Shown here: positions 30,864-40,197 of the stretch, one piece after another
Layout of the letters: each line of letters starts with the position of its first letter
How positions within the stretch are numbered: the first letter of the stretch is position 1
DNA from: JAGWBD01 sp965220615
GTDB lineage: Bacteria > Chloroflexota > Anaerolineae > Aggregatilineales > Phototrophicaceae
Direction of reading: 5' to 3'
Length of the DNA: 64,000 nt
Assembly: GCA_965220615.1 (NCBI GenBank)
Contig: CBDCQL010000002.1
Coordinates: 558,001 to 622,000, forward strand
Made by a program: the position numbers and the translations under genes
The notes under the pieces: generated by a model
Told to the model about the DNA's origin: nothing
What the model saw: the letters and a program-made list of their open reading frames with translations, nothing else
Database searches by the model: none

Positions 30864-33508
30864 GGCAATTGCGCCACCTGCTGCTGGCAGTTGCCATTCT
30901 GATACTGGCCAGCGCCCTACGCCTCCACCAAATCGACAGCCAAAGTCTCTGGTTCGACGAAGGCTGGTCTGCCTCGGCAGCCATTCAGCCTACGTTGGTG
31001 GATGCCGCGCTCGCCGATGATACCAACCCGCCGCTTTACTACGTCCTGCTGAACGTCAGTGCGCGGTTTCTCGGAGACAGCGAATTCAGCCTGCGTTTGC
31101 CTTCGCTGTGGCTGGTATTGATCACCATGGCGCTGACCTGGAAGGTGGCCCGGCGAAGTTTCGGCGGACAGTCCGCCTGGCTGGCCCTGTGGCTGGCGGC
31201 AGTCTCGGCGCCCCTGTGGTGGGCGGCGCAGGAGGCGCGCATGTATGCCCTGCTTGCCACGCTGATGCTGGCGCTTTGGCTCGTCTGGCAACGTTTGCTG
31301 CAACGGCCAGACCGTCTCGGCTGGTTTCTGCTGCTGGTCCTTGAAACGCTCATTCTCTACACCCACAACACCGGCCCGGTAATCGCGCTCTGGCTGAATC
31401 TGGCCATGGCGTTGCACTGGCTGTCCCGCCGCAGCTTTCGACAACCGGACTGGCGTTTGTGGCTTGTCGGGCAGGCGGCGGTCTTGCTGTTGTGGCTGCC
31501 CTGGCTGTCTTCTTTCTTTGTCAATGTGGCGGTTGCCAACAATGCCCTGCGCGACGGGCCCCAACCGGGGCTGACGCTGTTCAGCCAGATGTGGGGCGCG
31601 CTATGGCTGGCCCCCTGGGAAATTGTATTGCAGGCGCCTCTGAGTGATGTCGCCGTGATCGTTGCGCCGGCGTTGATGTTGTTGCTGTCCTGGCGCTTGC
31701 CCGCTACGCGTCGGCTTGCCCTGCACATCGTGTTGCTGGCGTCACTGCTCACCCTGGGGTTGGGAATCATCGGCAACCACATGCACGGTCGCTATCTGGT
31801 GGCGCTCGTGCCGCTGCATTGTGTGCTGCTGTCCTCTATCTGCGCGGGTCCGGCGGGCCGTGGCCGCGGGCGTCTGCTTGTCCTGCTTTCCGCAGGGATT
31901 CTGCTGCACAACCTGCAGCTGGCGGCGGACCCGGGCTTGCAACACGATGATGCCCGCGGCATGGTTCGCTATTATCGCGAGACCCTGTCCGGCCCGGACA
32001 GCGCCCTGGCCTGGTCCTATGCCGAACGCTACGATCTGGCCTACTATTGGCGCAGGTTCGGGTTGCCGGCGCAACTGATTACCTTGCCTGAAGGTGCGGG
32101 CATGGACGCCGTCTCGGCTCTTTTGCCTAAACAGGGCAGGGTGGCGCTGAACCAGTGGTTCACGCAGCGCGCGGATTACCGCGGCATGGCTCCCTGTATG
32201 CTGGCGCATGGCAGCACGACCCTGCCCGCCGTCCATACGGTAAACGGTATGCGCAACCTGCTCTTTGACGCGCCGCCGGATTCCATTCCCCAACTGCAGG
32301 CACTGACGCAGGCGATCATCGTGGGTGGCGCGGAACGGGCCGTAGTGACGGCGTATGGCAGTCTGCCGGCGTTTCATGCCAGTCAGGCGCTGTGTTTGCC
32401 GGTGCTGCTGGAGGCCGGGCCGCAGCTACGGACTGAACTCCAGGCGTCGATCGTCATTCGAAATTGCCTGGGACACGTTGTCGGCAGGGACAGCGCGATC
32501 TTCGCCACGGATGATCAGCGCAGTGGCGCGCAGGCCGCGCCGGGCGACGTCCTGAGCGCATGGCCCGTTCTGCGCCTGCCCTACGGGGCGCCTCCTGGCG
32601 ACTATCAGATCTGGCTGCGAGTTTTCGATGAACTGCAAGCGATGAACGGCCATGAACTACGCCGGGCGGATGGTGCTGTGTTGGGAAGCGAAGTGCTGCT
32701 GGGGATCTGGCGAGTCACGCCTGGCGCCGATTGGGAGACCACGGGTCGTGAAACCGGGCTGCCAATGCGAGACAAAGTGTCCGTAGCTGGCGATTTGCAA
32801 CTGCTGGCCCACAATCTCTCTGGCGGTAGCCTGCAATCCGGTCAGTCTCTGAAAGCCAGTTTGTTGTGGCGTGGGGTCGGCGACCTGCCCGACCTGACCC
32901 TGGCGGCCGCGGACGGCAGTTGGTCGCGAACGCTGGACCCCATGGATGGTCCGCGTGACACGATCTCTCTGGATTGGCGCGAGGTCACGGTTCCCGCCAC
33001 GGTGGCCGCTGGTGACGCACAAATGCTGCTGCCCGATGGCAGGGAACTGGCCCGCTGGACCCTGGACGCGCCGCCCCGACTGGACAACGCGCCTGAATTT
33101 GCTGTAGCTGTCGGCCAGAACCTGGGCGCATTGGGTAGCCTGGTGGGATTCACGTTGCCCGAGGTAAACCCGGTGACGACTGCTCTGTTTGAGGTCACGC
33201 TGGTCTGGCAGGCGGGAGCCGGGGGCTCGCCAACGAGTTATACGGTGTTTGTGCATCTTCTCAATGAGCAGGGTCAAATTATCGCCCAAAATGACGGCGT
33301 ACCGGCGCAGGGAGAGCGACCCACCAGCGGCTGGCGCGAAGGCGAATACATTCTTGACCGGCATGAATTGCGCTTCAACGCGTTGGCAGCGCCAGGTCCG
33401 GCGCGTCTGATCGTCGGCATGTACGATGCCCGCAGCGGCGAGCGCCTGGCGCAGTGGCCAGGCAATTCCGATCACGTCGCGCTTCCGGGCGAGGTCGTGC
33501 TGCAATAA
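30860..33508 (+). CDS. GT39/GT-C-type integral membrane glycosyltransferase with large C-terminal extension
   Basis: An 882-residue protein. Residues 1-340 hold about 9-11 transmembrane segments with the GT-C landmark SLWFDEGWS (about 29-37; the acidic pair in the first outside loop) and the TNPPLYYVLL segment. The AQEARMYAL motif (about 123-131) is typical of ArnT/PMT-like enzymes using polyprenyl-phosphate sugars. A soluble part (about 345-480) follows, then two beta-rich stretches (about 525-640 and 690-880; FTLPEVNPVTTALFEVTLVWQA and VGMYDARSGERLAQWPG) resembling a sandwich repeat. It probably transfers a sugar outside the membrane. ATG overlaps the trmD stop by 4 nt. Confidence 0.83.
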   Translation: MRQLRHLLLAVAILILASALRLHQIDSQSLWFDEGWSASAAIQPTLVDAALADDTNPPLYYVLLNVSARFLGDSEFSLRLPSLWLVLITMALTWKVARRSFGGQSAWLALWLAAVSAPLWWAAQEARMYALLATLMLALWLVWQRLLQRPDRLGWFLLLVLETLILYTHNTGPVIALWLNLAMALHWLSRRSFRQPDWRLWLVGQAAVLLLWLPWLSSFFVNVAVANNALRDGPQPGLTLFSQMWGALWLAPWEIVLQAPLSDVAVIVAPALMLLLSWRLPATRRLALHIVLLASLLTLGLGIIGNHMHGRYLVALVPLHCVLLSSICAGPAGRGRGRLLVLLSAGILLHNLQLAADPGLQHDDARGMVRYYRETLSGPDSALAWSYAERYDLAYYWRRFGLPAQLITLPEGAGMDAVSALLPKQGRVALNQWFTQRADYRGMAPCMLAHGSTTLPAVHTVNGMRNLLFDAPPDSIPQLQALTQAIIVGGAERAVVTAYGSLPAFHASQALCLPVLLEAGPQLRTELQASIVIRNCLGHVVGRDSAIFATDDQRSGAQAAPGDVLSAWPVLRLPYGAPPGDYQIWLRVFDELQAMNGHELRRADGAVLGSEVLLGIWRVTPGADWETTGRETGLPMRDKVSVAGDLQLLAHNLSGGSLQSGQSLKASLLWRGVGDLPDLTLAAADGSWSRTLDPMDGPRDTISLDWREVTVPATVAAGDAQMLLPDGRELARWTLDAPPRLDNAPEFAVAVGQNLGALGSLVGFTLPEVNPVTTALFEVTLVWQAGAGGSPTSYTVFVHLLNEQGQIIAQNDGVPAQGERPTSGWREGEYILDRHELRFNALAAPGPARLIVGMYDARSGERLAQWPGNSDHVALPGEVVLQ

Positions 33509-33662
33509 GTTGGTCAACCACTGAAGGAAGTCATAATCCAGCGGGAGGTTGGCGCCAGGGCGGGCGCCGGCTACGCTAGGTTGCCGGATGCCACTGCCTC
33601 CAGGGGCTGATTCGCCAAACAACGCTACAATTCCCACAATGACTACGGTAAAGGAGCGCACT

Positions 33663-34694
33663 ATGGAATATCGCATGTTGGGACGCACCGGGGTACCGGT
33701 CAGCGCGCTGTGCCTGGGATGCATGAATTTCGGACGCACGACGCCGGAAGACGAGTCGATTCGCATGATTCATTACGCGATGGACCAAGGCATCAACTTT
33801 CTGGATACGGCCAACGTCTATACGCTCGGCGTGAGCGAGACGATCGTCGGCAAGGCCCTGCAGGGCGGTCGCAGGGACAAGGTGGTGCTGGCGACCAAGG
33901 TGCGAGGTGCGATGAGCGACGACGTTCTCGACGTGGGCAACAACCGGCGCCACATCATCCAGCAGTGCGAGGCATCGCTTAAACGTCTTAACACAGACTG
34001 GATCGACCTGTATCAGATCCACCGGCCGCAGAGCGACCTCGCCGCGGATGAGACCGTGCGCGCGCTCGATGACCTGGTGCGGGCGGGCAAGGTGCGTTAC
34101 CTGGGTACCAGTAGCTGGGCCGCCTGGCAGTTGCTTGAATCGCTGTGGATCGCGAAGGAACTGGGCGCCAACCGCTTCGTTTGCGAACAGCCGCCCTACC
34201 ACATGTTGGACCGCAGCATCGAACGCGAATTAATTCCGATGGCGCAGACCTACGGCATTGCGCTCATCCCCTGGTCGCCACTGGCGCGCGGCTTCCTCAG
34301 TGGCAAATATCGCAGCGGCGCGGACGTCACGTCGGAATCACGTTTCGCCTTTGACCGCGAAGGGGCTACCGGCCACATGGCGGAGCGCTGGGACAAGCAT
34401 TTTGGCGAGCGGGCCGGCGCAATGATCGCCCTGCTGGAAACGCTGTCGGAGGAGAAGGGCGCGACCATGGCCCAGGTCGCAATGGCCTGGGTTACCCGTC
34501 AGCCGGGCGTGACCAGCCCGATCGTCGGGCCACGCACCATGGCCCAGTTTGAAGACAACCTCGGCTCCATGGCGGTTGAATTCACCGAGGACGACTACGC
34601 CCGCATTGACGCCATTTGCCCGCCGGAAGAGGCCATCGTCTCCTATTACAATGGCAGCGCCATGGACTTTGGGCCGGGGCAATACCGCTGGTAG
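33663..34694 (+). CDS. Aldo/keto reductase
   Basis: A 343-residue TIM-barrel NADP(H)-dependent oxidoreductase. The catalytic tetrad is recognisable: Asp and Tyr in FLDTANVYTLGVSE (about 48-61), Lys in VVLATKVRG (about 78), and His in DLYQIHRPQ (about 120). It resembles the YajO/Tas/YhdN-type AKR subgroup rather than aldose reductase. NADP-binding region IVGPRTMAQFEDNL lies near 290. ATG 33663 follows AAGGAG at 7 nt; an in-frame ATG at 33639 lacks a Shine-Dalgarno. It is convergent with the ThuA-like gene. Substrate probably a sugar-derived aldehyde or ketone, by context with ThuA and Gfo/Idh genes. Confidence 0.92.
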   Translation: MEYRMLGRTGVPVSALCLGCMNFGRTTPEDESIRMIHYAMDQGINFLDTANVYTLGVSETIVGKALQGGRRDKVVLATKVRGAMSDDVLDVGNNRRHIIQQCEASLKRLNTDWIDLYQIHRPQSDLAADETVRALDDLVRAGKVRYLGTSSWAAWQLLESLWIAKELGANRFVCEQPPYHMLDRSIERELIPMAQTYGIALIPWSPLARGFLSGKYRSGADVTSESRFAFDREGATGHMAERWDKHFGERAGAMIALLETLSEEKGATMAQVAMAWVTRQPGVTSPIVGPRTMAQFEDNLGSMAVEFTEDDYARIDAICPPEEAIVSYYNGSAMDFGPGQYRW

Positions 34695-34706
34695 ACGGGC
34701 AGAAGT

Positions 34707-35447
34707 TCAGTCCTTTGCGCTGATCGGCTCCAGCGAATTCCTTTCGTTGGCGACGTTATCGAATCCCGGGTTGTCCGCGACGGCCCATTCAACGGCGTTG
34801 GAAATCACACGCAGAATCTGCTCATTGTGAAAGTGCGGAAAACTCTCGTGGCCCGGCCGGAAATAGAAGATCCGGCCGCGGCCGCGGTTCCAGCAGCAGC
34901 CGCTGCGAAACACGTTGCCACCCTCAAACCAGCTGATGAAAACCAGGGTGTCCGGCGCCGGGATGTCAAATCGCTCGCCGTACATTTCGACACGGTCCAG
35001 CTCGATGAAGCGGTCGATTCCGGCGGCGATGGGATGGCCGGGCTCAACCACCCAGATGCGCTCGCGTTCATCGGCCTCGCGCCACTTGAGATGACCGGTG
35101 GTGCCCATCAGCCTCCTGAACACCTTTGAGTGGTGGCCTGAATGCAGGACGACCAGACCCATGCCGGACAGGACGCGCAACTGGACGCGATCGACGATTT
35201 CGTCACTGACCTCGTGATGGGCGAGGTGGCCCCACCAGACGAGAACGTCCGTGTTGTCCAGCACGCCCTGCGTCAGGCCGTGTTCGGGCTCGTCCAGCGT
35301 CGCGGTGCCGACGTCCATGCCCTGTTGCCGCAGCCAGTTGGCGATGGGAACATGCATGCCATCCGGGTAGATGCGGCTGGCCACGTGGCCTCCATCCTTT
35401 TCGTGACGGTACTCGTTCCAGACTGTGACGCGTACAGGTTTCGACAT
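34707..35447 (-). CDS. ThuA-like domain protein
   Basis: A 246-residue protein of the ThuA (trehalose utilisation) family, class I glutamine-amidotransferase-like fold. Typical pattern: VTVWNEYRHEKD near the start, LVWWGHLAHHEV, GMGLVVLHSGHHSKVFRRLMGTTG (about 95-118) and the FYFRPGHESFPHF motif near 205-220. Catalytic chemistry is undefined in the family; members are found beside Gfo/Idh oxidoreductases in sugar catabolism loci, as here (18 nt downstream of the oxidoreductase stop). Function in trehalose or related disaccharide oxidation is inferred only. Confidence 0.9.
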   Translation of the reverse strand: MSKPVRVTVWNEYRHEKDGGHVASRIYPDGMHVPIANWLRQQGMDVGTATLDEPEHGLTQGVLDNTDVLVWWGHLAHHEVSDEIVDRVQLRVLSGMGLVVLHSGHHSKVFRRLMGTTGHLKWREADERERIWVVEPGHPIAAGIDRFIELDRVEMYGERFDIPAPDTLVFISWFEGGNVFRSGCCWNRGRGRIFYFRPGHESFPHFHNEQILRVISNAVEWAVADNPGFDNVANERNSLEPISAKD

Positions 35448-35464
35448 GGGTTCTCCTCAAGGTT

Positions 35465-36472
35465 TTAGAGTTTCACCAGGGCACCGCCCTGGGCAGAAGA
35501 TTCGGTGATGGCGTCCCACAGGCGCGCCATGCGCAGGCCAACTTCCGGCGGGCAGGGGTTCTCAAGACGACCGTCGCGGACGGCCAGAAACTGTTGCCAG
35601 GTCCCCAGCGATTCCGGCACAGGTACGGGAGTCAGTTCCGTCTCGCCGCCACGGGCCATCTCCAGGCGCCGGCCCCAGATGCAGGTGCGGATCAGTCCTT
35701 CCGTGCCATAGACCCGCACGTCAGAATCGATGAAACCCGGCGCACTGCGGCCGCAGCCATGCAGTGTAACCATCGCGCCGGAAGCCAGGCGCCCCATCAC
35801 AACGCCCAGCAGATCAACAGGGCCGCCCAGGTTATCCAGCCAGGCGCCGACTTCGACGAACTTCTCGCCGGCCAGGTCGACCACTGTGTTGAGCATGTGT
35901 GCGCCGGTGTCGAAGAGAAAGCCACCGCCCGAGACCTCCGGTATCTGGCGCCAGGTGTCAACGGTTATGCGGTCCCAGTCCTGCCACACGGTCGCGGTGA
36001 TGGACTGGACCCGACCCAGGCGGCCACCGCGCAAGATGTCCACCGCCGTACGGATGTTGGGAGACATGCTGCCGTTGAAGGCCACAACCAGCAACCCGCC
36101 CGTGCGGTCCCGGGTATCGATCAGGCGAACGGCCTCGTCGCCGTTCATGACCATGGGTTTCTCCAGCAGGACGTCCAGACCGGCTTCCAGACACATGGAG
36201 GCGTGTTGGTAATGCAGGTTGTGCGGCGTGACGATGAAGGCGGCTCCGAGCGCTTCTCCGTGTTCATCCAGCAGCGTCTCAAGATCAGGAATGTTGGGCG
36301 GGGGCTCAAGGCCCCTCTCCCTGAAAAGGGCGGCCGCCTCTTCCCAGGCGGCTGCCGAAGGTTCGCAGACGACGCGGATCTGCGTCGTGTCCACTTGCTG
36401 CAACATGCCCCGAATGTGGTTGCGTGACATATTTCCGGTACCGATGACGGCGGTTTGCAGGGGGAAGGTCAT
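35465..36472 (-). CDS. Gfo/Idh/MocA family oxidoreductase
   Basis: A 335-residue NAD(P)-dependent oxidoreductase. The Rossmann part begins TAVIGTGNMSRNHIRG (about 6-21); the conserved EKPM/P segment (LLEKPMVMNGDE, about 105-116) holds the Lys of the EKP motif; the C-terminal alpha/beta part has GGGFLFDTGAHMLNTVVDL. ATG 36472 has GGAGG upstream; the frame extends 29 codons further without homology. It is upstream of and co-directional with the ThuA-like gene. Substrate unknown; probably a sugar, inositol or sugar acid. Confidence 0.92.
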   Translation of the reverse strand: MTFPLQTAVIGTGNMSRNHIRGMLQQVDTTQIRVVCEPSAAAWEEAAALFRERGLEPPPNIPDLETLLDEHGEALGAAFIVTPHNLHYQHASMCLEAGLDVLLEKPMVMNGDEAVRLIDTRDRTGGLLVVAFNGSMSPNIRTAVDILRGGRLGRVQSITATVWQDWDRITVDTWRQIPEVSGGGFLFDTGAHMLNTVVDLAGEKFVEVGAWLDNLGGPVDLLGVVMGRLASGAMVTLHGCGRSAPGFIDSDVRVYGTEGLIRTCIWGRRLEMARGGETELTPVPVPESLGTWQQFLAVRDGRLENPCPPEVGLRMARLWDAITESSAQGGALVKL

Positions 36473-36624
36473 GGGGCCTCCGACGAATGCTGGAGCGGAC
36501 GCGCGAATTTTACCCGCCTGCGAAGGTGAGGCAAGAAAATGCCGGGCCGTGCCAAGCAATACAGCGCGCCGCTTGCCGATACAGGCTGGATGTGCATAAT
36601 CGGCGCTTCAGGCAGGAGGGATTG

Positions 36625-39447
36625 ATGAACAAGATTCAGGAACTGGGTCAGCTGGGTCAGTCTGTCTGGCTGGACTACATCCGGCGGGCCTTCGTCACCT
36701 CGGGCGAAATGCAGGCGTTGATCGACCAGGGCGTGCGGGGCGTGACCTCCAACCCGGCTATTTTTGAGAAGGCGATCGCCCAAAGCAACGATTACGACGA
36801 TCAATTGCAGGAACTCGTGGTCGGCGGCGCCAGCGTCAGCGAGGCCTATGAAGCCATGGCGCTCAGGGACATACACATGGCGACCGGGCTCTTCCTGCCG
36901 GTTTATGAAGAGAGCGAGGGAGAGGACGGTTACGTCAGCCTGGAAGTCAATCCCAACCTGGCCTTTGATACCGAAGGCACGGTGGCCGAGGCGCGGCGTT
37001 ACTTCCAGGAACTGCAGCGCCCCAACCTGATGATCAAGGTGCCGGCTACGCGGGAGGGCATCCCGGCCGTGGAGCAACTGATCGCCGAGGGCATCAACGT
37101 CAACATCACCCTGATGTTTTCCATGGCGCACTACGAGGCTGTCGCCAATGCCTATATCCGCGGTCTGGAGCGCCTGTCGGCCAGAGGCGGGGACCTGGGC
37201 AAGGTGGGGTCGGTGGCCTCCTTCTTCGTCAGCCGCGTGGACGTCAAGCTGGAGGGCCCGCTGGCGGAGGCCGGCGCGCCGGAAATGCAGGCCAAAATCG
37301 CGATCGACAACTCGAAACTGGTCTACCAGCGCTTCAGGGAATTGTTCTCGGGTGAGCGCTGGCAGAGACTGGCGCAGCAGGGCGCCCGCGTACAGCGACC
37401 GCTATGGGCCAGCACCAGCACCAAAGACCCCGCCCTGCCGGATACGCTCTACGTCGATACGCTGATCGGCACGGACACCGTCAACACCCTGCCGCCCGAA
37501 ACGCTGGAAGCCTTTCTCGATCATGGCACAGTCGCCCTGACCGTCGAGGATGACCTGGAGGACAGTCGCGCGCGCATCGGGCGTCTGGCCGAACTCGGAA
37601 TTGACCTGCACGTCGCGGGCGAAGAACTGCAGACCGAGGGAGTCGACAAATTCATCGCGCCCTTTGAAGACCTGCTGGGCACCATCGCCGCCCGTCGCGA
37701 CCAGATCCGGGCGGAAACGCAGCACATGTCGTCGCAATTGCACGGCCATCAGAGCCTGGTGGATGCAACCCTGGCGGACATGGTCGCACAAGACGTCGTG
37801 GCGCGCATCTGGCGCCGCGACCATACGGTCTGGCGGCCCGAACCCACCGAGATCGCCGACCGCCTCGGATGGCTGGACTGCGCGCAGACAATGCTGGACA
37901 GCTGCGAATCAAATGCCCCGGCGGCGGAGGGCTCAACTCACGCCTGGGGCTCACCCGGCGGCGTTCAGGCCCTGGCCGATGCCCTGGGCGACGAGGGCTA
38001 TACCGACGTCTTGCTGCTCGGCATGGGAGGTTCCAGTCTCGCGCCGGAACTCTTCGGCGAGCTCTGGGGGCCGGATGCCGGTGGTCTGAGGCTGACCGTT
38101 CTGGACAGCACCAGTCCCGACGCCATTCGCGCGGCGACCGATGACCTGGACCCTGCGCGGACCCTCTACGTGGTCTCCACAAAGTCCGGCAGCACCATCG
38201 AGACTCGCACGCTATTTCAGCATTGCCACGCCCAGGCGAGCCTGGCCCTGTGCGGAACGGAAGTCGGCGAACACTTCGTCGCCATCACCGACCCCGGAAG
38301 TTCTCTGATCGACCTGGCGCGTGAGCACGAATTCCGCGCGATTTTCCTGAACGACCCCAACATTGGCGGCCGCTATTCCGCGCTCTCGTACTTTGGCCTG
38401 GTGCCGGCGGGGCTGGCCGGTGTCGACCTGCCGCTGCTATTGAAGCGCGCACTGGCGATGGCCAGCGGCTGCCAGCTGGAGCCCGAACAAAACCCCGGGG
38501 CCTGGCTGGGGGCGGTGCTGGGCAGTCTGGCCCGCGCGGGACGGGACAAACTGACACTCGTTTGTTCGCCAGGACTGGAACCCTTCGGCGACTGGATCGA
38601 GCAACTGGTTGCCGAAAGCACGGGCAAGGATGGCACGGGTATTTTGCCGGTCACCGGCGAGACCCTGTCGTCGCCTGAATGCTACGGCGCGGACCGACTC
38701 TTCATGCATTTGAAACTGGAAGGCGACGATAGCCAGGACGCGGCGCTCGCCGCGCTTGAGGAAATCGGCCACCCGGTGCTGCGGCTGACGCTGATAGACT
38801 TTTACGATGTCGGCGCGCAGTTCTTCCTCTGGGAATACGCCGTGGCCGTGGCCGGCTGGCGCATGGGCATCCATCCCTTCGACCAACCCAATGTCGAAAG
38901 CGCCAAGGTGCAGGCGTGGCAGATGGTCGCCGCCTGGCTGGCCAGCGGCGTGCTGCCACAGGCGGAGCCGGAAATCAGCGAAGCGGGCGTTCGTGTCTAT
39001 GGCGAGACGGGTGCGGACAGCCTGGCCGGGGCGCTGGCCAGTTTTCTGGGGCAGGCCAATCCTGGCGATTATGTCGGACTGCAGGCCTGGTTCGCGCCGA
39101 ATGACGAAACGCAGGCCGCGCTGGCTTCGCTGCGGGAGCAATTGCGTGTTGCCACGGGCCTGGCCACGACGCTCGGCTACGGTCCGCGCTTCCTGCATTC
39201 CACCGGCCAGTTGCACAAGGGCGATTCCGGAGCGGGCCTCTTCATTCAACTCGTCGCGGATGCAGGGAGTTCCCTGCCGATTCCAGGCGAAGGGGGTCTG
39301 AATTTCGACGTGCTGTTTCAGGCCCAGGCCCTGGGAGACCGTGAAGCACTGCTGGCCCAGGGAAGGCAGGTGCTGCGTTTGCATCTGGGCGAACAAACAG
39401 AAGAAGGCTTGCGCGCCATTGCCAACGCCATCCAGACGCTGCCCTGA
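36625..39447 (+). CDS. tal-pgi: Bifunctional transaldolase/phosphoglucose isomerase
   Basis: A 940-residue fusion. Residues 1-365 are a transaldolase of the TalB/long subgroup: GVTSNPAIFEKAI (about 39-51), the Schiff-base Lys in NLMIKVPAT (about 138) and NVNITLMFS. Residues about 400-940 are a glucose-6-phosphate isomerase: GMGGSSLAPELFG (about 466-478), STKSGSTIET (about 518), and NIGGRYSALSYFGLVP (about 581). The two joined enzymes link sedoheptulose-7-P/glyceraldehyde-3-P exchange to fructose-6-P/glucose-6-P interconversion. Such fusions are known in Chloroflexi, cyanobacteria and some others. ATG 36625 follows GGAGGG. First gene of an operon with rpiA and zwf. Confidence 0.94.
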   Translation: MNKIQELGQLGQSVWLDYIRRAFVTSGEMQALIDQGVRGVTSNPAIFEKAIAQSNDYDDQLQELVVGGASVSEAYEAMALRDIHMATGLFLPVYEESEGEDGYVSLEVNPNLAFDTEGTVAEARRYFQELQRPNLMIKVPATREGIPAVEQLIAEGINVNITLMFSMAHYEAVANAYIRGLERLSARGGDLGKVGSVASFFVSRVDVKLEGPLAEAGAPEMQAKIAIDNSKLVYQRFRELFSGERWQRLAQQGARVQRPLWASTSTKDPALPDTLYVDTLIGTDTVNTLPPETLEAFLDHGTVALTVEDDLEDSRARIGRLAELGIDLHVAGEELQTEGVDKFIAPFEDLLGTIAARRDQIRAETQHMSSQLHGHQSLVDATLADMVAQDVVARIWRRDHTVWRPEPTEIADRLGWLDCAQTMLDSCESNAPAAEGSTHAWGSPGGVQALADALGDEGYTDVLLLGMGGSSLAPELFGELWGPDAGGLRLTVLDSTSPDAIRAATDDLDPARTLYVVSTKSGSTIETRTLFQHCHAQASLALCGTEVGEHFVAITDPGSSLIDLAREHEFRAIFLNDPNIGGRYSALSYFGLVPAGLAGVDLPLLLKRALAMASGCQLEPEQNPGAWLGAVLGSLARAGRDKLTLVCSPGLEPFGDWIEQLVAESTGKDGTGILPVTGETLSSPECYGADRLFMHLKLEGDDSQDAALAALEEIGHPVLRLTLIDFYDVGAQFFLWEYAVAVAGWRMGIHPFDQPNVESAKVQAWQMVAAWLASGVLPQAEPEISEAGVRVYGETGADSLAGALASFLGQANPGDYVGLQAWFAPNDETQAALASLREQLRVATGLATTLGYGPRFLHSTGQLHKGDSGAGLFIQLVADAGSSLPIPGEGGLNFDVLFQAQALGDREALLAQGRQVLRLHLGEQTEEGLRAIANAIQTLP

Positions 39448-39459
39448 GCGGGCTGTCCC

Positions 39460-40197
39460 GTGGCAGTGATGGACGAGAGGACCCGGCTCAAGCACCTTGC
39501 CGCCGCCAAGGCGATGGAATTCATCGAATCCGGCATGGTGCTGGGGCTGGGCGAGGGCAGTACCACGCTTCTGGCGGTCCGCCGCCTGGGCGCCCTTGTG
39601 GCTGCCGGCGAGTTACGCGACGTCGTGGGCGTGCCGGCATCGCCGCGCATGGCGCGGGAGGCGCGCGCGCTGGGCATTCCCCTCACCACGCTGGAAGAGC
39701 AGCCCTGCATCGACCTGACGATTGACGGTGCCGATGAAGTTGACCCGCAGCTGGACCTCATCAAGGGCGGCGGCGGGGCCCTTCTGCGGGAAAAGATAAT
39801 CGCCCGGGCCACGCGGCGCGAACTGATCATCGTGGACGACAGCAAACTTGTGACCAGGTTGGGAAGCCGCTGGGCCATCCCGGTGGAAGTCGTGCCTTTT
39901 GGCTACAGCACGCGCCTGGCCTGGCTGCGTTCGCTCGGGTCGAGGCCGGCGTTGCGCATGCGCGACGGGCAGCCCTTTCGCAGCGACAACGGTAATTTCA
40001 TCATTGATTGCGACTTCGGGCCGCTGGAGGATGCCGGAGCGCTGTCACGGCAAATCAAGGCAGAAACCGGCATCGTGGAGCATGGTCTGTTTCTCGGCCT
40101 GACCTCTGACGTCATCGTGGCGGGCGTGGATGGCATTCGCCATTTGCAGGCCACCTCCCTGCCGGAACAGGATCGGGAAAGGGTGCAGGATGGGTGA
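39460..40197 (+). CDS. rpiA: Ribose-5-phosphate isomerase A
   Basis: A 245-residue enzyme interconverting ribose-5-P and ribulose-5-P. Motifs: GLGEGSTT (about 28-35), DLTIDGADEVDPQLDLIKGGGGALLREKII (about 86-115, covering the phosphate-binding and catalytic Asp/Lys), and EVVPFGYS near 145. It is slightly long at the C-terminus. It begins with GTG 39460 (ATG 39469 is the alternative) 12 nt after tal-pgi and overlaps zwf by 8 nt, so all three are clearly co-transcribed. Confidence 0.95.
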   Translation: MAVMDERTRLKHLAAAKAMEFIESGMVLGLGEGSTTLLAVRRLGALVAAGELRDVVGVPASPRMAREARALGIPLTTLEEQPCIDLTIDGADEVDPQLDLIKGGGGALLREKIIARATRRELIIVDDSKLVTRLGSRWAIPVEVVPFGYSTRLAWLRSLGSRPALRMRDGQPFRSDNGNFIIDCDFGPLEDAGALSRQIKAETGIVEHGLFLGLTSDVIVAGVDGIRHLQATSLPEQDRERVQDG